Shown here piece by piece: positions 1 through 13,600 of a stretch of DNA of 64,000 nt. The position numbers and the translations under genes are program-made. Position 1 is the first letter of the stretch, and every line of letters starts with the position of its first letter. The stretch is from Pomacea canaliculata (Eukaryota; Mollusca; Gastropoda; Architaenioglossa; Ampullariidae), in NCBI RefSeq assembly GCF_003073045.1, contig NC_037592.1:3957924-4021923 (forward strand), given 5' to 3'. The notes beneath the pieces were generated by a model. It was not told where the DNA came from and made no database searches. It was given only the letters and a program-made list of their open reading frames with translations.

Positions 1-3000
1 TGCACAAACAAAAAGTACAAAAATTTTATTAAATTTTTTTTTTTGTTAGAGGAATGCTCTACTTTTTGGTTGTTTTAAGCTGTTTGTTTGAATTTAAAAA
101 AAATATTGTGCAGTTGAATTTTGTGTATTAAAATTAAATATTAAAATTTTTACAGTCCTTTAGCAGAGTCTGGACACCTCTCTGCCAAATCTGTAAAGGC
201 CAATTCTAAACTATTTTCCTGTAAATAAACTTTATTTAAAACATATTACCTCAGCACCAGCATTGCAGAGCTACACCATATCCTTTACAAAATTTAAAGG
301 AATTATCATAGACATGTCTTGCAACAATCTTTGACAACTTTTGAAAGCTTGAGGTGTTTTTAATGAAATATTGTCATACTCAGTTTAGCCAATGTTCAAA
401 TGTTCAATTTCCCTACCACCACATCCATTGAATAACTTCAGATTGTTGCACCAGTTGACTGAAACTGTTACAATTTCTTAGGATAAAAACAGACATGGTT
501 TCAAAAATTAGTAACCACAATAGATGAGGGGGAAAAAATAGACAAACCATCTACAGAATGATGTGTGCATTTTGTAGAAATTATTAGAGAATATTCCGGC
601 CTTCTGTATCTTTCACAACTGCAACTTTTCTTGCTCATGACAGAGAGGCATCAATGAATGAAAAGCTGAGCAGTTGTGCATGAACAATTTCTTTTTCTGG
701 ATGTTTTTATCCTGCTGATGTTCAGAGCACATTTGTACTATTCTTTCCATTGAATACTTTGTGTACAGTGTGCTTGCAAACAAGCATGCAGAATATGAAA
801 AACATATTTTGTGAAGGTGCCTGTTAGACTGTTTAGAATGTCACTTGAAGTGTTGAAAATTACCCCAGAATGATTGCCTTTAAGTACATGCAAACAGATT
901 GCAGAAATGCAGTCAGATGTTGTGTAGGAATGTTGAAAGGATCAGTTGCTGTGATCAAAAGGTTATCAACAGATGCATACTCTTAACAGTTTGTTGACCC
1001 ACAGATTGTTTTGTTGGCATATGATGAGCATAATGTACTTGTACATATGGATATGAGGGTGTATATATTTTTGACTTTTAATAAAGAGAGTATTATAATG
1101 GTTCTATACATTTAGCTCTTCATCAGCTTAAATTTACTTCTTTCATTTGTCTTGTTTTTATGCACACACGCACACAACCCATCTTTCAATTACCCACTCA
1201 CACAAAAAGCCAAAAAAAGATTGTATGGAGTGGTGTGGCATGCATGGGGGAAGGGGGTTAGGATGCATGATTTCAATTTCCGTCACTCTTCAGATAGCCT
1301 GAATAACAACAACTGATTTCAGAAGCCAAAATGCATATTTAATAGTTACAGGCAGATGAAAAATGAGTACAGCTTGATCACAAGGAAATGAATAAATGAC
1401 ACTGGACAGGATCCTATATGTACTGTATCCGTCTTGAGCAAGTCAACTCATCCCAAGCCACACTGCCATTTGATCCATTTTGAGCACAGAAGTAGGGCTT
1501 TTACTGGCTGACTACTTATGACTTCTAGTCAGAATTATGAGCTTTGTCAGTGTATGTAAGCTCTTGCTATAAATTTCCACAGCAAGTTACAGTGACAGCA
1601 TGCTTTGTACTTCACATCTTTGACATTTAAGTTTGGGGATCAAATCTGTCTACCTGTTGGTAATCTCATGTTAAAGTTTAACCCAGTGCTCTCCACAACA
1701 AAAATACTCCAACTTTTTGATAGCATTAAACCTCACAAATCCTTGCATATTGCTATTCTAAACTGTAAAATTATTTGTATATGGTTTGTTCTGTTATGAG
1801 ACAAGCTACATTATTGAAGGTTACAATTTACGTTTACCATGACATTCATTCATCCCTTGATTGGTACCAGTCGTATCAACAGACACAAATGACAAGGCTC
1901 GCCATTCAGACATGTCTTGAGTGATGGTGAGCAAGTCCTGCATGGGATGACCAGTCTACTCCTTTACATTGGTAAGTCAGGGGTTAAGGTCTTGACACTG
2001 ATGGTTAATGGCACAATCATTGTTGGTTTACATCAAACTAACAACTAAGGTTATAACATGGAAAGCAGATCCCTATAAACATATACCATATCCAATGATA
2101 TAATGTGTGTAAAAAGATGAAATCTGAACCTACAATTCATAATTTTTTTGTCATGGTGTGCTTCACTGCTGTTCTTTAACAGCAAGTTCTGTGTCTCTTT
2201 GACTAGTAGACAAACCAAAATATAATAAATAACATATAACTAGAGAATTATACCATGAATCTTTGTGAATAAAATCATATTATCAACAAATGTCACAATT
2301 GTCATACCCTCATCAGTCTGCTAACACTTGCTGGAAAGTAAGAATACAGTCAGCACCTTCTCTTTCTTCTTCATCTGCCTTGAGAACTAACAGCACAGTG
2401 GTTTCCTCTTGAGTTTATTTTAGCGCCTCGTTTTGTAACGGTAAACAAAATTATACCAGCTCAAGGATGCTGATAAAACAGTTGAATCATCTACATGGAT
2501 TTTTAACAAAAGTAAAAATTTAGAAATACATGTATCAAAGCTTTGCGCATTTCTGCTGGTGCACTGAAAGAAAAATAATACAGAAAAATGTCTGAAATGA
2601 CTGGTGGCTAAAATATGACACTCCAGTGGTGGCAGTGAAGAGGGAACAACAAAAAAGCATAAGCTTTATATATACAAGCTCAAAATGATCATATAGAAGC
2701 TTTAAATGAAATGTTTTGTGGGACTTGGGATCACTTACATACTTGAATGTTTAAATGAATTATGCCCTATATTACAGCATTTTATTACCAAAAGTGTTTG
2801 TAAATATAACTGTAAGCCACTGACAAAAACCACTTGAGATTGTCACAGGTTCAAGTTAATAGTTATTTAACAAACAAGAAGCAATGCCTTAATTATGCTA
2901 GTGATAAAACAAAAAGCAAACCAAAAAATTTGTTTGCTGGTCACTAAGCAAACTGGGCTAAATTTCCTAAAGAAAAACACATGAAAAATCCATGCATAAA

Positions 3001-6000
3001 GCTTGAGTTAACACAAAACTGATTGTAGGTTCTAAAGGGTGGAGTATGTATTGCTGTTTACTTGTCTTAAAAAAAAAACAATTCAGTAACATAAATGTGG
3101 GTTCACTGACTGGATTGACAGCATTAATCCAATACAAACAAGCAGCAAGGGTGGGAGCTATTATATCACAGACTCCTAAGGCTTTGGGTTGTTAAAATCT
3201 AAGGTAAGCCACAGTCAAAATGCTGTTAGTGTACTCTGTCCACAGAAAGAAAGGGACAAATTCCTATCCGAAATGGAAAGCAACCGAAGCCATAAATGGA
3301 AATATGCAATGCTCATGCATTTAAATGCCCCTTTTCCATTCTGCAAATAGATTTTCTCATAGAATTTTGTAAGTACATATGCCACATGGAAAGCTAGCCA
3401 AGTCTTGATATACATCAGCATGGAAGGTACAGTGAACCCTCTCATGGTAATCAGCAATGTTAGTAAACACAAAAAAAAGGCCGGCAAATCACCTTGTCTT
3501 AATGAACACATTCAATTTTCAGCTCTTCAAATCAGCTGAAGTTTGAGTGCCTGTGGCACAAGTCTCATGATAAGTGACTTAGTCTCATATTGACATGATC
3601 TCTTATGAATGAACAAACATGTTTGCATGCACATTTATGGATGCACACACACACATTCATTTCACAATCACAAAAGCTAAGACAACAGCTATCCGTTAAA
3701 GCACAGTAATAGAAACATAAGAAGCACTCTTACTGAAAGTGAACTGACCTAGGATTTCAGCTACATTACTTTGAGTCACATTAATGTCAAGTCAGATATT
3801 TGACAACAAAGACATAACTGACAAGTAGACACATCTATAACAGTTACAATAAGAACCTTTGAAAATGGGTAACAACACACTTCATTTGACAACAAACAGG
3901 AGGATTATATGAAAAATCGTTACAAAGCTATAAATACAATACGCTAAAACTTTCTGACAATGTATTTCAATAAGCAATGAGTTAAATGACAGGTGGTATG
4001 TACTATAAAGCAGGACAATATCACCAGTTACATGCTAAATTAAGGTCTTACGCCACATGTAACAGGGTGTCAAGTATGTTGCAAGAGTAAATATGCAAAT
4101 GGGAGAAATTCATCTTTTCATTTTAAAATTTAGCCTCACCAGGAAGCAAGATAAATGAAACTGTCAAAGTGAGAACAAAACTGGTTTCAGAAATCACAAA
4201 AGTCAGAAGTAAAATGTTTCATAGTCCATACGAAAAGTGAATATGAATGGTTCATTGTGTCCAAGCTTTGTCATGTAAAAAGTGCACCCCAACCTCCAGT
4301 GCTTTTTATCCTCACAGATATCAAGTACTAACATGCTGGGTAAGCAGGAAGTGTTCAACCCACCCCAGCCTTGCAAAGCTTAACCCATTAACTTGTTCAA
4401 GTGCATCACCACCACTTCTCAGAAAATTGAGGGTTGATCATAACAGGGTGTTCCTTTTTTTTTCCCCCTTAAAGTGCAGCTCCTGTGTCAGCATGCCAGT
4501 CACAATGCTTCATTGTCTGCTCTCTCTGGACACCTACTTGCTGTTTTCAACATAACCATACTTCGTGATAATTTTATATAGACGGTGACCATAATCTAAT
4601 TCTGACAAAAGCTGCTGGTCTTCAGAAGCTGATCTTTGATCCCACAAAGCACTGAAGTCCTTCCCCTTTCAGTAAACATGCACACTTCTATAGCCAAGTG
4701 CTGGGACTTGCTTGTTGGAAGTTCTATGTACAGCTACAAACTTCCTCGTCAAGAATCAAGAGCAGCATTATTAATCCACACTGATCAAACTTATTAATGG
4801 CTTTTCATATTTAAAGTAACCTAGTGTGACCAGCTACAAACATTATGAACAGGCTACATAAACTGCAAGACAACAAATCCTAAACTACATTATAATTTGA
4901 ACAGTTTTGCTACAACTCATATGGTATCACAGTTTTACTATCACACATCAAAATATTCCCTTGACAGACTATAGAACAATCAAAAGGATAATACGCACGA
5001 AACACACATCTGGGAAAAAATCAAGACTGAAATCAGCAGGACAGTTACTCGTAGCAAATGAAATATCTTGCTAATATGCCCAATGTTGTGTTCAACAACT
5101 CTCACTCCAAAACTCAATACTCTATAGGACTACACACTCTATACAACTCTATATGATATATAGTATTTTGTGGGATGCCTCCATGGGACACAACCTAATA
5201 ATCTGTGAGATATCCATGGCTGTACAGGATGCAGCTTGAATCTAGGAAAAAAAATCTTGTAATATTCTCAGGTCATCTAGATGTCACAGAATGACATTCT
5301 ATGATACGTCTCCTTGTGAGATGAGCAACTCTGTGATACATCTCCGTGCTCTGCAGCACATCTCAGAACCAAGAAGAATGCACTAACTCAGACAGCATAC
5401 AGCTTGGTGAGGCAGATCACACCCATCTCTGTATTTTGTGAGCTCTGTCTCATTACCCTGTGAGATAATAATCTTTGAACAATGACCTGGGATATACCTC
5501 TCCCCACACACTGAGACACACCACTGTGTTCTGAGAGGATTATTAGTTTATCCACAAAACTACAGTCAAATCTGGATGAGACAAATTACCAGGGAGGCTG
5601 GGAATTTTCCTTCTCCTGTGCTATATTCAGCATTCATATTATCATAGGAAATATAGTGGCAAAAATTGCTTTAATTAGGGTAAAAATTGTATTTCTTGTT
5701 AGCAAGAATTTTCTTTCAGTAAATCTGTCCCACTCACATTTAAAGTAGATGTTGCTGCCTTCTTCATAACTTTAAAATCATCTTCGTCATCTTTACAACA
5801 CTTACAAAAAGTACCTTTACATTGACAGCAAAGCTACATTGATTAAACTGTCACTGCAAAATCAGATACAGTGCGCAGATATTTCAAGTCTATATACATC
5901 TGAAACTGGGTTTGAATAAATCAAAATGCTCTTCTCAAAATAAACTGTGTGGCACACAATTGTTAAACTAAATAGCAAAACACTGGTGACCTGTAAAAAT

Positions 6001-7658
6001 ATAAAATATGGCTCTTGAACAAAACAGTTAAACATCAACAATGATAACCATCAAAAGGATGATATAAACAACAATTTATAATTATTTACAATGAGTTTCT
6101 TTAAAAGATCTTTGGATGATTTTTTTTTTCTCTCCTCGATAGTGAATACAATCACTCATGGGAGGAGGAATTTACTCACATATGAGTATGAGCTATTTCT
6201 CAAAATGCCTGAAGAGCGTCACACAATAGCAAAGCATCATGGAACTGTCCACTTAAACATGCTCTCAAACATGATGAAGTATGCCATATAGTATAATAAC
6301 TAGATTCACAACAGGAGTAGCAAATATTTGCACATGCATCCATAGAAGAGGGAGAACAATTTAAATAGAAGAGACACACACCAAGAAAATCTGATTCAAA
6401 GAAAAAAAAAAAAAATCACTCGGTAAGAAACACATATTCTAGAGGTAGGTCTACTCCACCACTGATAAATGAGGACATCTTTCTGAATTCCTATTGTTAT
6501 TTCAAATGCAGTTTTTTGTCAGTTTTGTGTGTTCTCAATAACATCTACACACAGCTGGATTTTTGTATGCATGAGTATGTCTGTGTGTGCAAGTGTATGC
6601 ATGTCATACTATGCATATCTATATATTTGTGTCATAAAGAGCCAACCAACAATAGCTAAAAAAAACTTCTGTCTCTGTGCCGATTTTGTTCAATCTGATT
6701 TTGCTATTGCCACGAAAACATTTTTTTAGCTCTTTGAAGGAACACTTGGACTAGTAAACACAGGTTTTCTGAGTCATAATTAACCTTGCTATATCACCAT
6801 CTGTTGTGGCCCTATGCTCCTCCAGGAGTAAACAAGGAATAAGCTAAAATTAAACTACGTCACCATCACGAAGACTTATACCCCACAAACATTTTGAGAA
6901 TGCATATCATGATTAAAAGAAAGGTCCAGTACAAGTTTTTCAAATGTCTTACTCATTTCTGATGAAAAGAAATGTTAAATCTTCAGCTTATTCAGCAGCA
7001 TGTATGAAAAGAAGTTTAGAGTTCAGCAAACAACAGCTGATGAGCAGAAACATTCTTGTGCTTTGAGACCTCACCTCTGACATACAAACTCTTTCTCATA
7101 TTTAACACAATGCATTTAAAAAATCAGCCTATTTAGCCATTATGATGTCCGTAAGACAAATTAAGGACTGCTGATGGAAGATATGCATGCAAATCTTCAG
7201 AACTAATCTTTCAGCAAGCCATTTCTGGTATCACATCAACATCTGCTGCATTCCAAAAAATGAAATATGCAACCATTAAAAAAAAATTCATGCCAATTCT
7301 TGTCATACATAAAAAGAGGCAAAATACTTTAAATGCCACACATCTTCCTTGTAGTATTAGGCTAGGAAAAGTTGACACACTTAAAAAACAAAACTACAGA
7401 ATACTTGAACCATCTTCAGGTTTTTTTAAAAGATTCTGATGCTCCTTGCAGACCAACTTCCTAAAATCTCACAGTAAGAAAAATCTATCAAACTGAATGC
7501 AAGTAACCTATTATCATTGGCATATTCTTTTTCAGTCTCTATATCAAAACTTTTTTTTTTCAAAAAGGAACAGCATAAGCAGGAGATAGCTGCAAAGGAC
7601 ACCCGATAGCACTTGCTTTTCTCTTTTTTCACAAAAGGGGCTATGAAGAGATTCAATA
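1..7658. other. 3' flank of DENND2, no gene recognised
   Basis: No exon, RNA gene or transposase could be recognised in this AT-rich stretch on either strand; the open frames are short and lack splice context or family resemblance. Because the DENND2 stop codon lies at its right edge on the minus strand, part of it is probably that gene's 3' UTR. Possible minus-strand polyadenylation hexamers exist (an ATTAAA near 5670, an AATAAA near 2780 and another near 25), but nothing in the sequence selects between them. The rest is best called intergenic. Confidence 0.4.
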
Positions 7659-10600
7659 TTAGGTGACAAGTTTAGTCTTAATGGCTTTCCCAATGTTTTT
7701 CACCTTTTGACCTATACCTTTGCATCTCGAAGTGTCCATCTGTTGTTCTTGGTGTTCCTTTAGGCGTGTCATGAAGAGATCTGGAAATAATATATTGACA
7801 AGATCAACAAAATACTTGGGTTAACCTGTAAAGTCACACAACCCATTCCCAGTAATGTTGACACATAATAGAAAAGGCAGAGATTACAAGGAAGAGATGA
7901 AATCAAAACCATTTGTGAAAAGAAAGAGATCCCCACTGGGTGAAGACAGCAATAAGATAGAAGAGGTGAAGTTATACCCCAATGGGGAAATACAGTCAGA
8001 GGAAAAATGTAAAGTCATACTTATTATCTTAAGGCAGTGAAAGAAGAAGCTGAAGTCATACCCATAGGATACATGCACACTAAAAAAGTGAATAAACATG
8101 CTTTCCTAAAGATTGATCAAAAGGAAAGAGTGAATGCCTACCCATCGTGGCCCACTCCTGTCGCTCGAGCTGCATGTTGATGAATGTGTGAAACATCTGT
8201 GTCTCACTGAACCATTCCAGAAACTGGCGGATGCTCTTTGACTGAACACCTGCTATGAACTGTTCCCGCTGTATGATAATAAGAAATCTTTAAGTAATGA
8301 TGCAATGGCTATTTAGCTTGACCGGAGATGGCAAAAACATTTTAGCCTCAATTTCTGCTTGAAGCACTTCGCTAAATTGCATTGTGGATTTAGCAACAAC
8401 TCAAAGAAGTTATCTTGACCACAAAAAAAGTCAGCAATATGTGAAACTGTTGACAGATATATAATCATACAACTAAATTAAATAGGTAGAACATTGTAAC
8501 ATAGTTTCATTTTCAATCCTCTTGAAGACAAATCAGCTACGACTTGAAAGTATGTCAGCTATTAACAATTTAATGAGGGTGCTTAATGCTGTTGTACACA
8601 CCAAAAGTTGACCTTTTCATTCTCATGTATTCTTCTCTTTTAATATTTCTGAACACTAGTTACATTTTAAGAGATCCCATTACACTAGCCATCCAGTACA
8701 ATTATTGCTTGCATGATGACCCACCGAGAGTGTTTTCGTTCCATCCTGCTGGGTGGTAATGTGTTGACCAAAGTGGCCTACAACTTCCACAAACATTCTC
8801 AGGAAAGCTTCTTTTACAATCAGCCACTGTGAGTTTTTAGCATCTGCAGACACACATGAACAAATTAATGGTGCACCCGACCACCCCTCAAACAAACAGC
8901 ATATACATCATCCCCGCTCAAATAAACACAACGGTGTACCTAACCACCACTTCTATAAAGAATAATATACCTAATCACCTAACCATCACTCCATTACAAG
9001 TGGGGAGGTGCAGCTTGTTGCACCAAACATAATAAAAAAAAAAAAAGGTGCTGAAATGCCGACTCAATACTCTCAAGTTCTGAATTGCAGGTCTTTTGCA
9101 ATGGTCCAGGGGATTTTTAGTTCTCTTACCTGTATCAATTTTGCACATGTTTATGGCTGTTTTCAGAGCACGTAGAACTTTGGGGGGTATTATGGTCATT
9201 TCATCACCAGCACATCGTAAAACTAGCTTCTTGTCCAGATCAACGATGATAACCTAGAAAATTAAGTGCACATATTAAAAAACAAAACAAAACAACTGAG
9301 TCAACTTTCATTCACTTTCAGATGCTACTTACCTTCTTCTTCATACTCTACCAGATGACATGACCATATCGAGTTATCCTGACTAGTTACCTCAATTCCA
9401 TCAATCCACTCCTGACTGGTCAGACCTGACCAAAAATGAAGAACACAAACTGGACCAATTCGTCCGCCTCCCATCCTTGCCAGTCACTGAGCAAAAGAGG
9501 GCAGATCATTCTTTCAGGTGTTTCATCACGTCAGATGTTCTTCCGGCCGTTGGTGGATCTGTTTGCCACTTGGTGGAACAAGTTACCGACCTTTGTGTTG
9601 CTGGTTCCTGATCCGGCGGCCTGTGTGGTGGATGCCTTATCTACACCTTGAGAGGGTCTCAGTGCATATGCCTATTAATAATAAGAATGAGGACTTGTAT
9701 AGTGCCTTTCCAAAAAATTTTCTCAGGGCCTTTTCTCCAAAGTGTTATTGTCCAAGGTCCTGGCAAAAGTGAAGGGTGTCAAAGTCAATCTCCTGATAAA
9801 TGGGAGTCACTCATGGAGCTTCAACCTGGCAGCCCTGTCCACGACAATCCCTCAGAAACTTTAGGATGTGTGGGAAATAAAGATTTGTCTGACCTTTTGG
9901 CTAATATGTCCAGGGAAAGACTGCATGGTAGGCTGTGTTTTATTTCTATATTGGAATTTTGGGTGGGTTCCAACTTTCTGAACTCCAAGATGTTTGAGCC
10001 CTTGTCCTTAGCAGAGTTACAAGGACTTACCTGGAAAACTTGTTTTTTGACAGCAGTTGCTTCAGCAGCAAGAGTGTAGGAGATTCATGCCTTGTCCACA
10101 GACTCTTCCAGTATACAGTTTAGGGCAGACGGCTCAGTAACTTTCTTAAGAATAGGTTGCCTTCGTTAGGTCCTCAGGAGGTCACCTTGCTTCCGCTGCC
10201 ACGGGCAACACCACATGACCCCGCCAGGCTGCAAGACCCAATGCTGGCTTTGTGCATTTACCTTAGAAGAATGGAGTCCTACAAGTAAGGAAGATCTCAT
10301 TTATTTCTTTCTTTGAGGGAAGCTAGGGTAGACATTTTTATGGAGACTATTATGAACTGGATTAAGTGTCATTCAGGCAGCTTAAATGGATCTCTCTCCC
10401 AGAGCAGATTCCTGGTCCAGATCAAGGCCTAAGATGTTCAAGCTGTAGCAGCTAGCCTTTCTCACATAAGGTAGCACTAAAAAACAATTAAGGCAATGGG
10501 CTGGTGTTCTGATTCCACATTCGATAGGTTCTACTTGAGAGATCAGGTGTGCCTTCCGATTTTCTGGACACAGTCAACACTGTGTCTACGAAGAAGCATA

Positions 10601-13600
10601 TTGCCCACAGCATAGCTCACCAGCCTGTCCTACCTTCATTCCTCAGTAAATCAGTTTGGTGACAGGGCCTCACGCAATGCCACCCAACTGGAATTGGGAT
10701 ATGTAATTTTTTTCTTATTATTAGTTTCCTCACCTTTTGTTATTTTCTATATAGTCATGTCATCTGGGACAAATGAAGAAGAAATGCCATTTTTGGACGT
10801 AAAATTCCTTTGTTTGAGTACTTACCAGATGACATGACTCACTAGCTCCCTCCCACCTCCTCACTGTGGGTTTCTCAGCCAGACAAAAATAACTAGCGAG
10901 AGCTCACTGACTGGCAAGGGCGAGATGAGGGGGAATGGGGAGTTGGTCAAATTTGTGTTCTCCCTATTTATTGGTCAGGTCTATTAGATAGTTGGAATTG
11001 AGGTAGCTGATTGGGATAACTCCATATGCAGGCTTTGTTTGAGAATGCATTCAGCCTTTTTGTAGGACTGATCTTTCCCACCAATAATTAATCCTATAAA
11101 GTAAAAAAAGAAATGGATAAAAATAAAATGCTCTAGGTTAGGGTTTTGACTACTCACATCTTCAAGTGCCAAGCTGAGGACACGGCTAAGGTGAGTCTGC
11201 AAGATGCCTATAATAAATGGAGTCGGTGCTGCACAAACTTCAATCATCTCCAGTGGCAAAATAGGAATGAAAACATGCTGCCAAGTGAAAGGATACAGCA
11301 GTGCCACCAAGGCATGAATGGTCTGTGTGAGAGTGCTGAAAAATACAAATATTCCTTTGTTCACAAGAATTTTAAAATCACAAGCCCTCCCAAAAACTAG
11401 TAAGTTTTGATATTTTGAACAGAATAGCAACAGGAAAAAAACCAAAATCAATGTACTGGAAATAAGTACATTAAGTGGACAATTCTTGATCGCAGGGTTG
11501 AAAAAATGCTATGCTGCAAAATATTTCTGGCAACATCCACAGAGGAAAACATTAAATGGTATAACGTACTCTTCTCATGAAAAATGAAAATGATCTAAAT
11601 AATAGCCACAGCTGCAAAGTTTGCGCTAAACTGTTAGTAAATATTCCCACCTGAGCTGGTTAGAGCACAGAATGAGACGACGCTCCATTAGCATAGATGA
11701 AAACACCTTGATCAGCTTTTCAGTACCCAGGTAGCAAATGAGTGACTCATAATTCACCTGTACATTCAAGCAAACCCTCAGAAATACAAATTTCCTCTAC
11801 CTATGATGAGAGGACAAGCTACATATGTTAAAGTAGAATGACATTAAGATACATATAAACATTCACATTTGACTGGCAAATCCCTCCTGTTAACATATCA
11901 CATTTTTATTGAATGTTTTCAGCTCTAATCCAATAAGATAAACCAATCAATATTTACAAATAATAAAAAGTGTGGTTTTTTTCAAACCAAACAGTGTAAA
12001 CAGTATTGGTTACTGCTTATAGTTGTGATGATAAAGACACATTCTTCACTTCAAATTTTCTTTCCTTACTTTTGCTTCCTGTATAATGATCCATAAGGAA
12101 ATTAAAAGACATGACAAAATATATGTATTTCATGGTGAACATCACCATCTTTATATGCAAAGCTAGACATTTAGTATCAATCTCCTGCATCTCAAAACAT
12201 ACACACACAGAATATTACACACAAATCATTAATAAATGCCTTCATTTCTGCATTATTTCCTGCTTCTTTACATTTGGATACAAGACCGAAGTAGAGTTAT
12301 CTTGCTGTATCCGTTATATACACATTCTGAAAACTGTTATTACATTGCATGCATACAACTATGTATACAACAGTGGGTTTTTTCTGTAATTTATTTGAAA
12401 TGCATGCATAGAATAGGTTTGCCATTTACCAGAACACAATCAAAATTTGTACTTTTGGATCAATATATCTCCATGCTGTCAGGTTAAACAAGTCATCTCA
12501 AACAAAAACATTTTGATTGGCTTCATAATGTTCTCTCAGATTTTTTTCTATAAATCTTATCTGACTGACTGCAAAAAAAGTCTGACATACCCACTACTTT
12601 TCACCATCAGAAACGCCAGGACTCAGAAACAAGATTGTACAAAATGCTTCTCTGGCTTTCATTATTTTTAGTATTTTTTAAAATAATGCGTTTAAGACCA
12701 AAGCTCTATGCAGTTAACCCTGTCTATGGATACTGCAAGTAGCCAAGACAGAGGAGAGTCTCTAATAGCTCTAGCTCCTGCAAGATTTGGGACAAAACAC
12801 TCACGTGCACTAGATGAATGTCCATCGGCCTTTCCAGGAAGAGTGTTTCCATTTCACCATTTTCATCCTGTCCCCCATAATTCACGCAAAGCAGCATGCA
12901 GCACATGTTAAAACAAATCTATGCTAAAGACTTGCAAGGTTTGCATAATTAACTGACTATGTGTTATGTGTCTATGTTTCTTTATTTTATTTGCTTGCAG
13001 AAGTGATCAGCTGGTAATTCACTATCAGAGTTAACTCTTTTCAGCAGAAAATGAATAATCTACTGGCAATTATTTTTTCATGACAGAAACATGACATGAG
13101 ACAGAAAATGACAAAGGCAATAAAAAGATCGTGCATGTATGTTGACAAAGCTTGGGCATTTTTGTTTAGCAACAAAATTTGCAAACAAAGCATAAAACTG
13201 GCATGATTGATTGCCTAAATGTAATATATACAAACTTAATTACACATATTTAAGTCTTGGATGCTTTATTTATAAATATGAATGCAGTTTAAAAGTGTTT
13301 TAAAACTAAACTACAAGCATACATGCTGGGAAAAGTTTCATGCGGTTTTTACTGTAATCTTATTTCTGAATCCTAAAATATAAACATTATTTAACACAAG
13401 CAGTATGATGTTAAACTTTAAATATACTTCAATAAACACTGAAAACTGATGCTAATTTGCATCACTCCTTGATGAAACTTTTGGAAACATTTATTTAAAA
13501 CACTACTAGCTTCAGTCAACCAGGCTTCAACTACCAGCATGCAGTTTTCTAAGCAAGATGCATTCTTCTAAGCAAGAGCCCTTAATTACCCATTCCAAGA

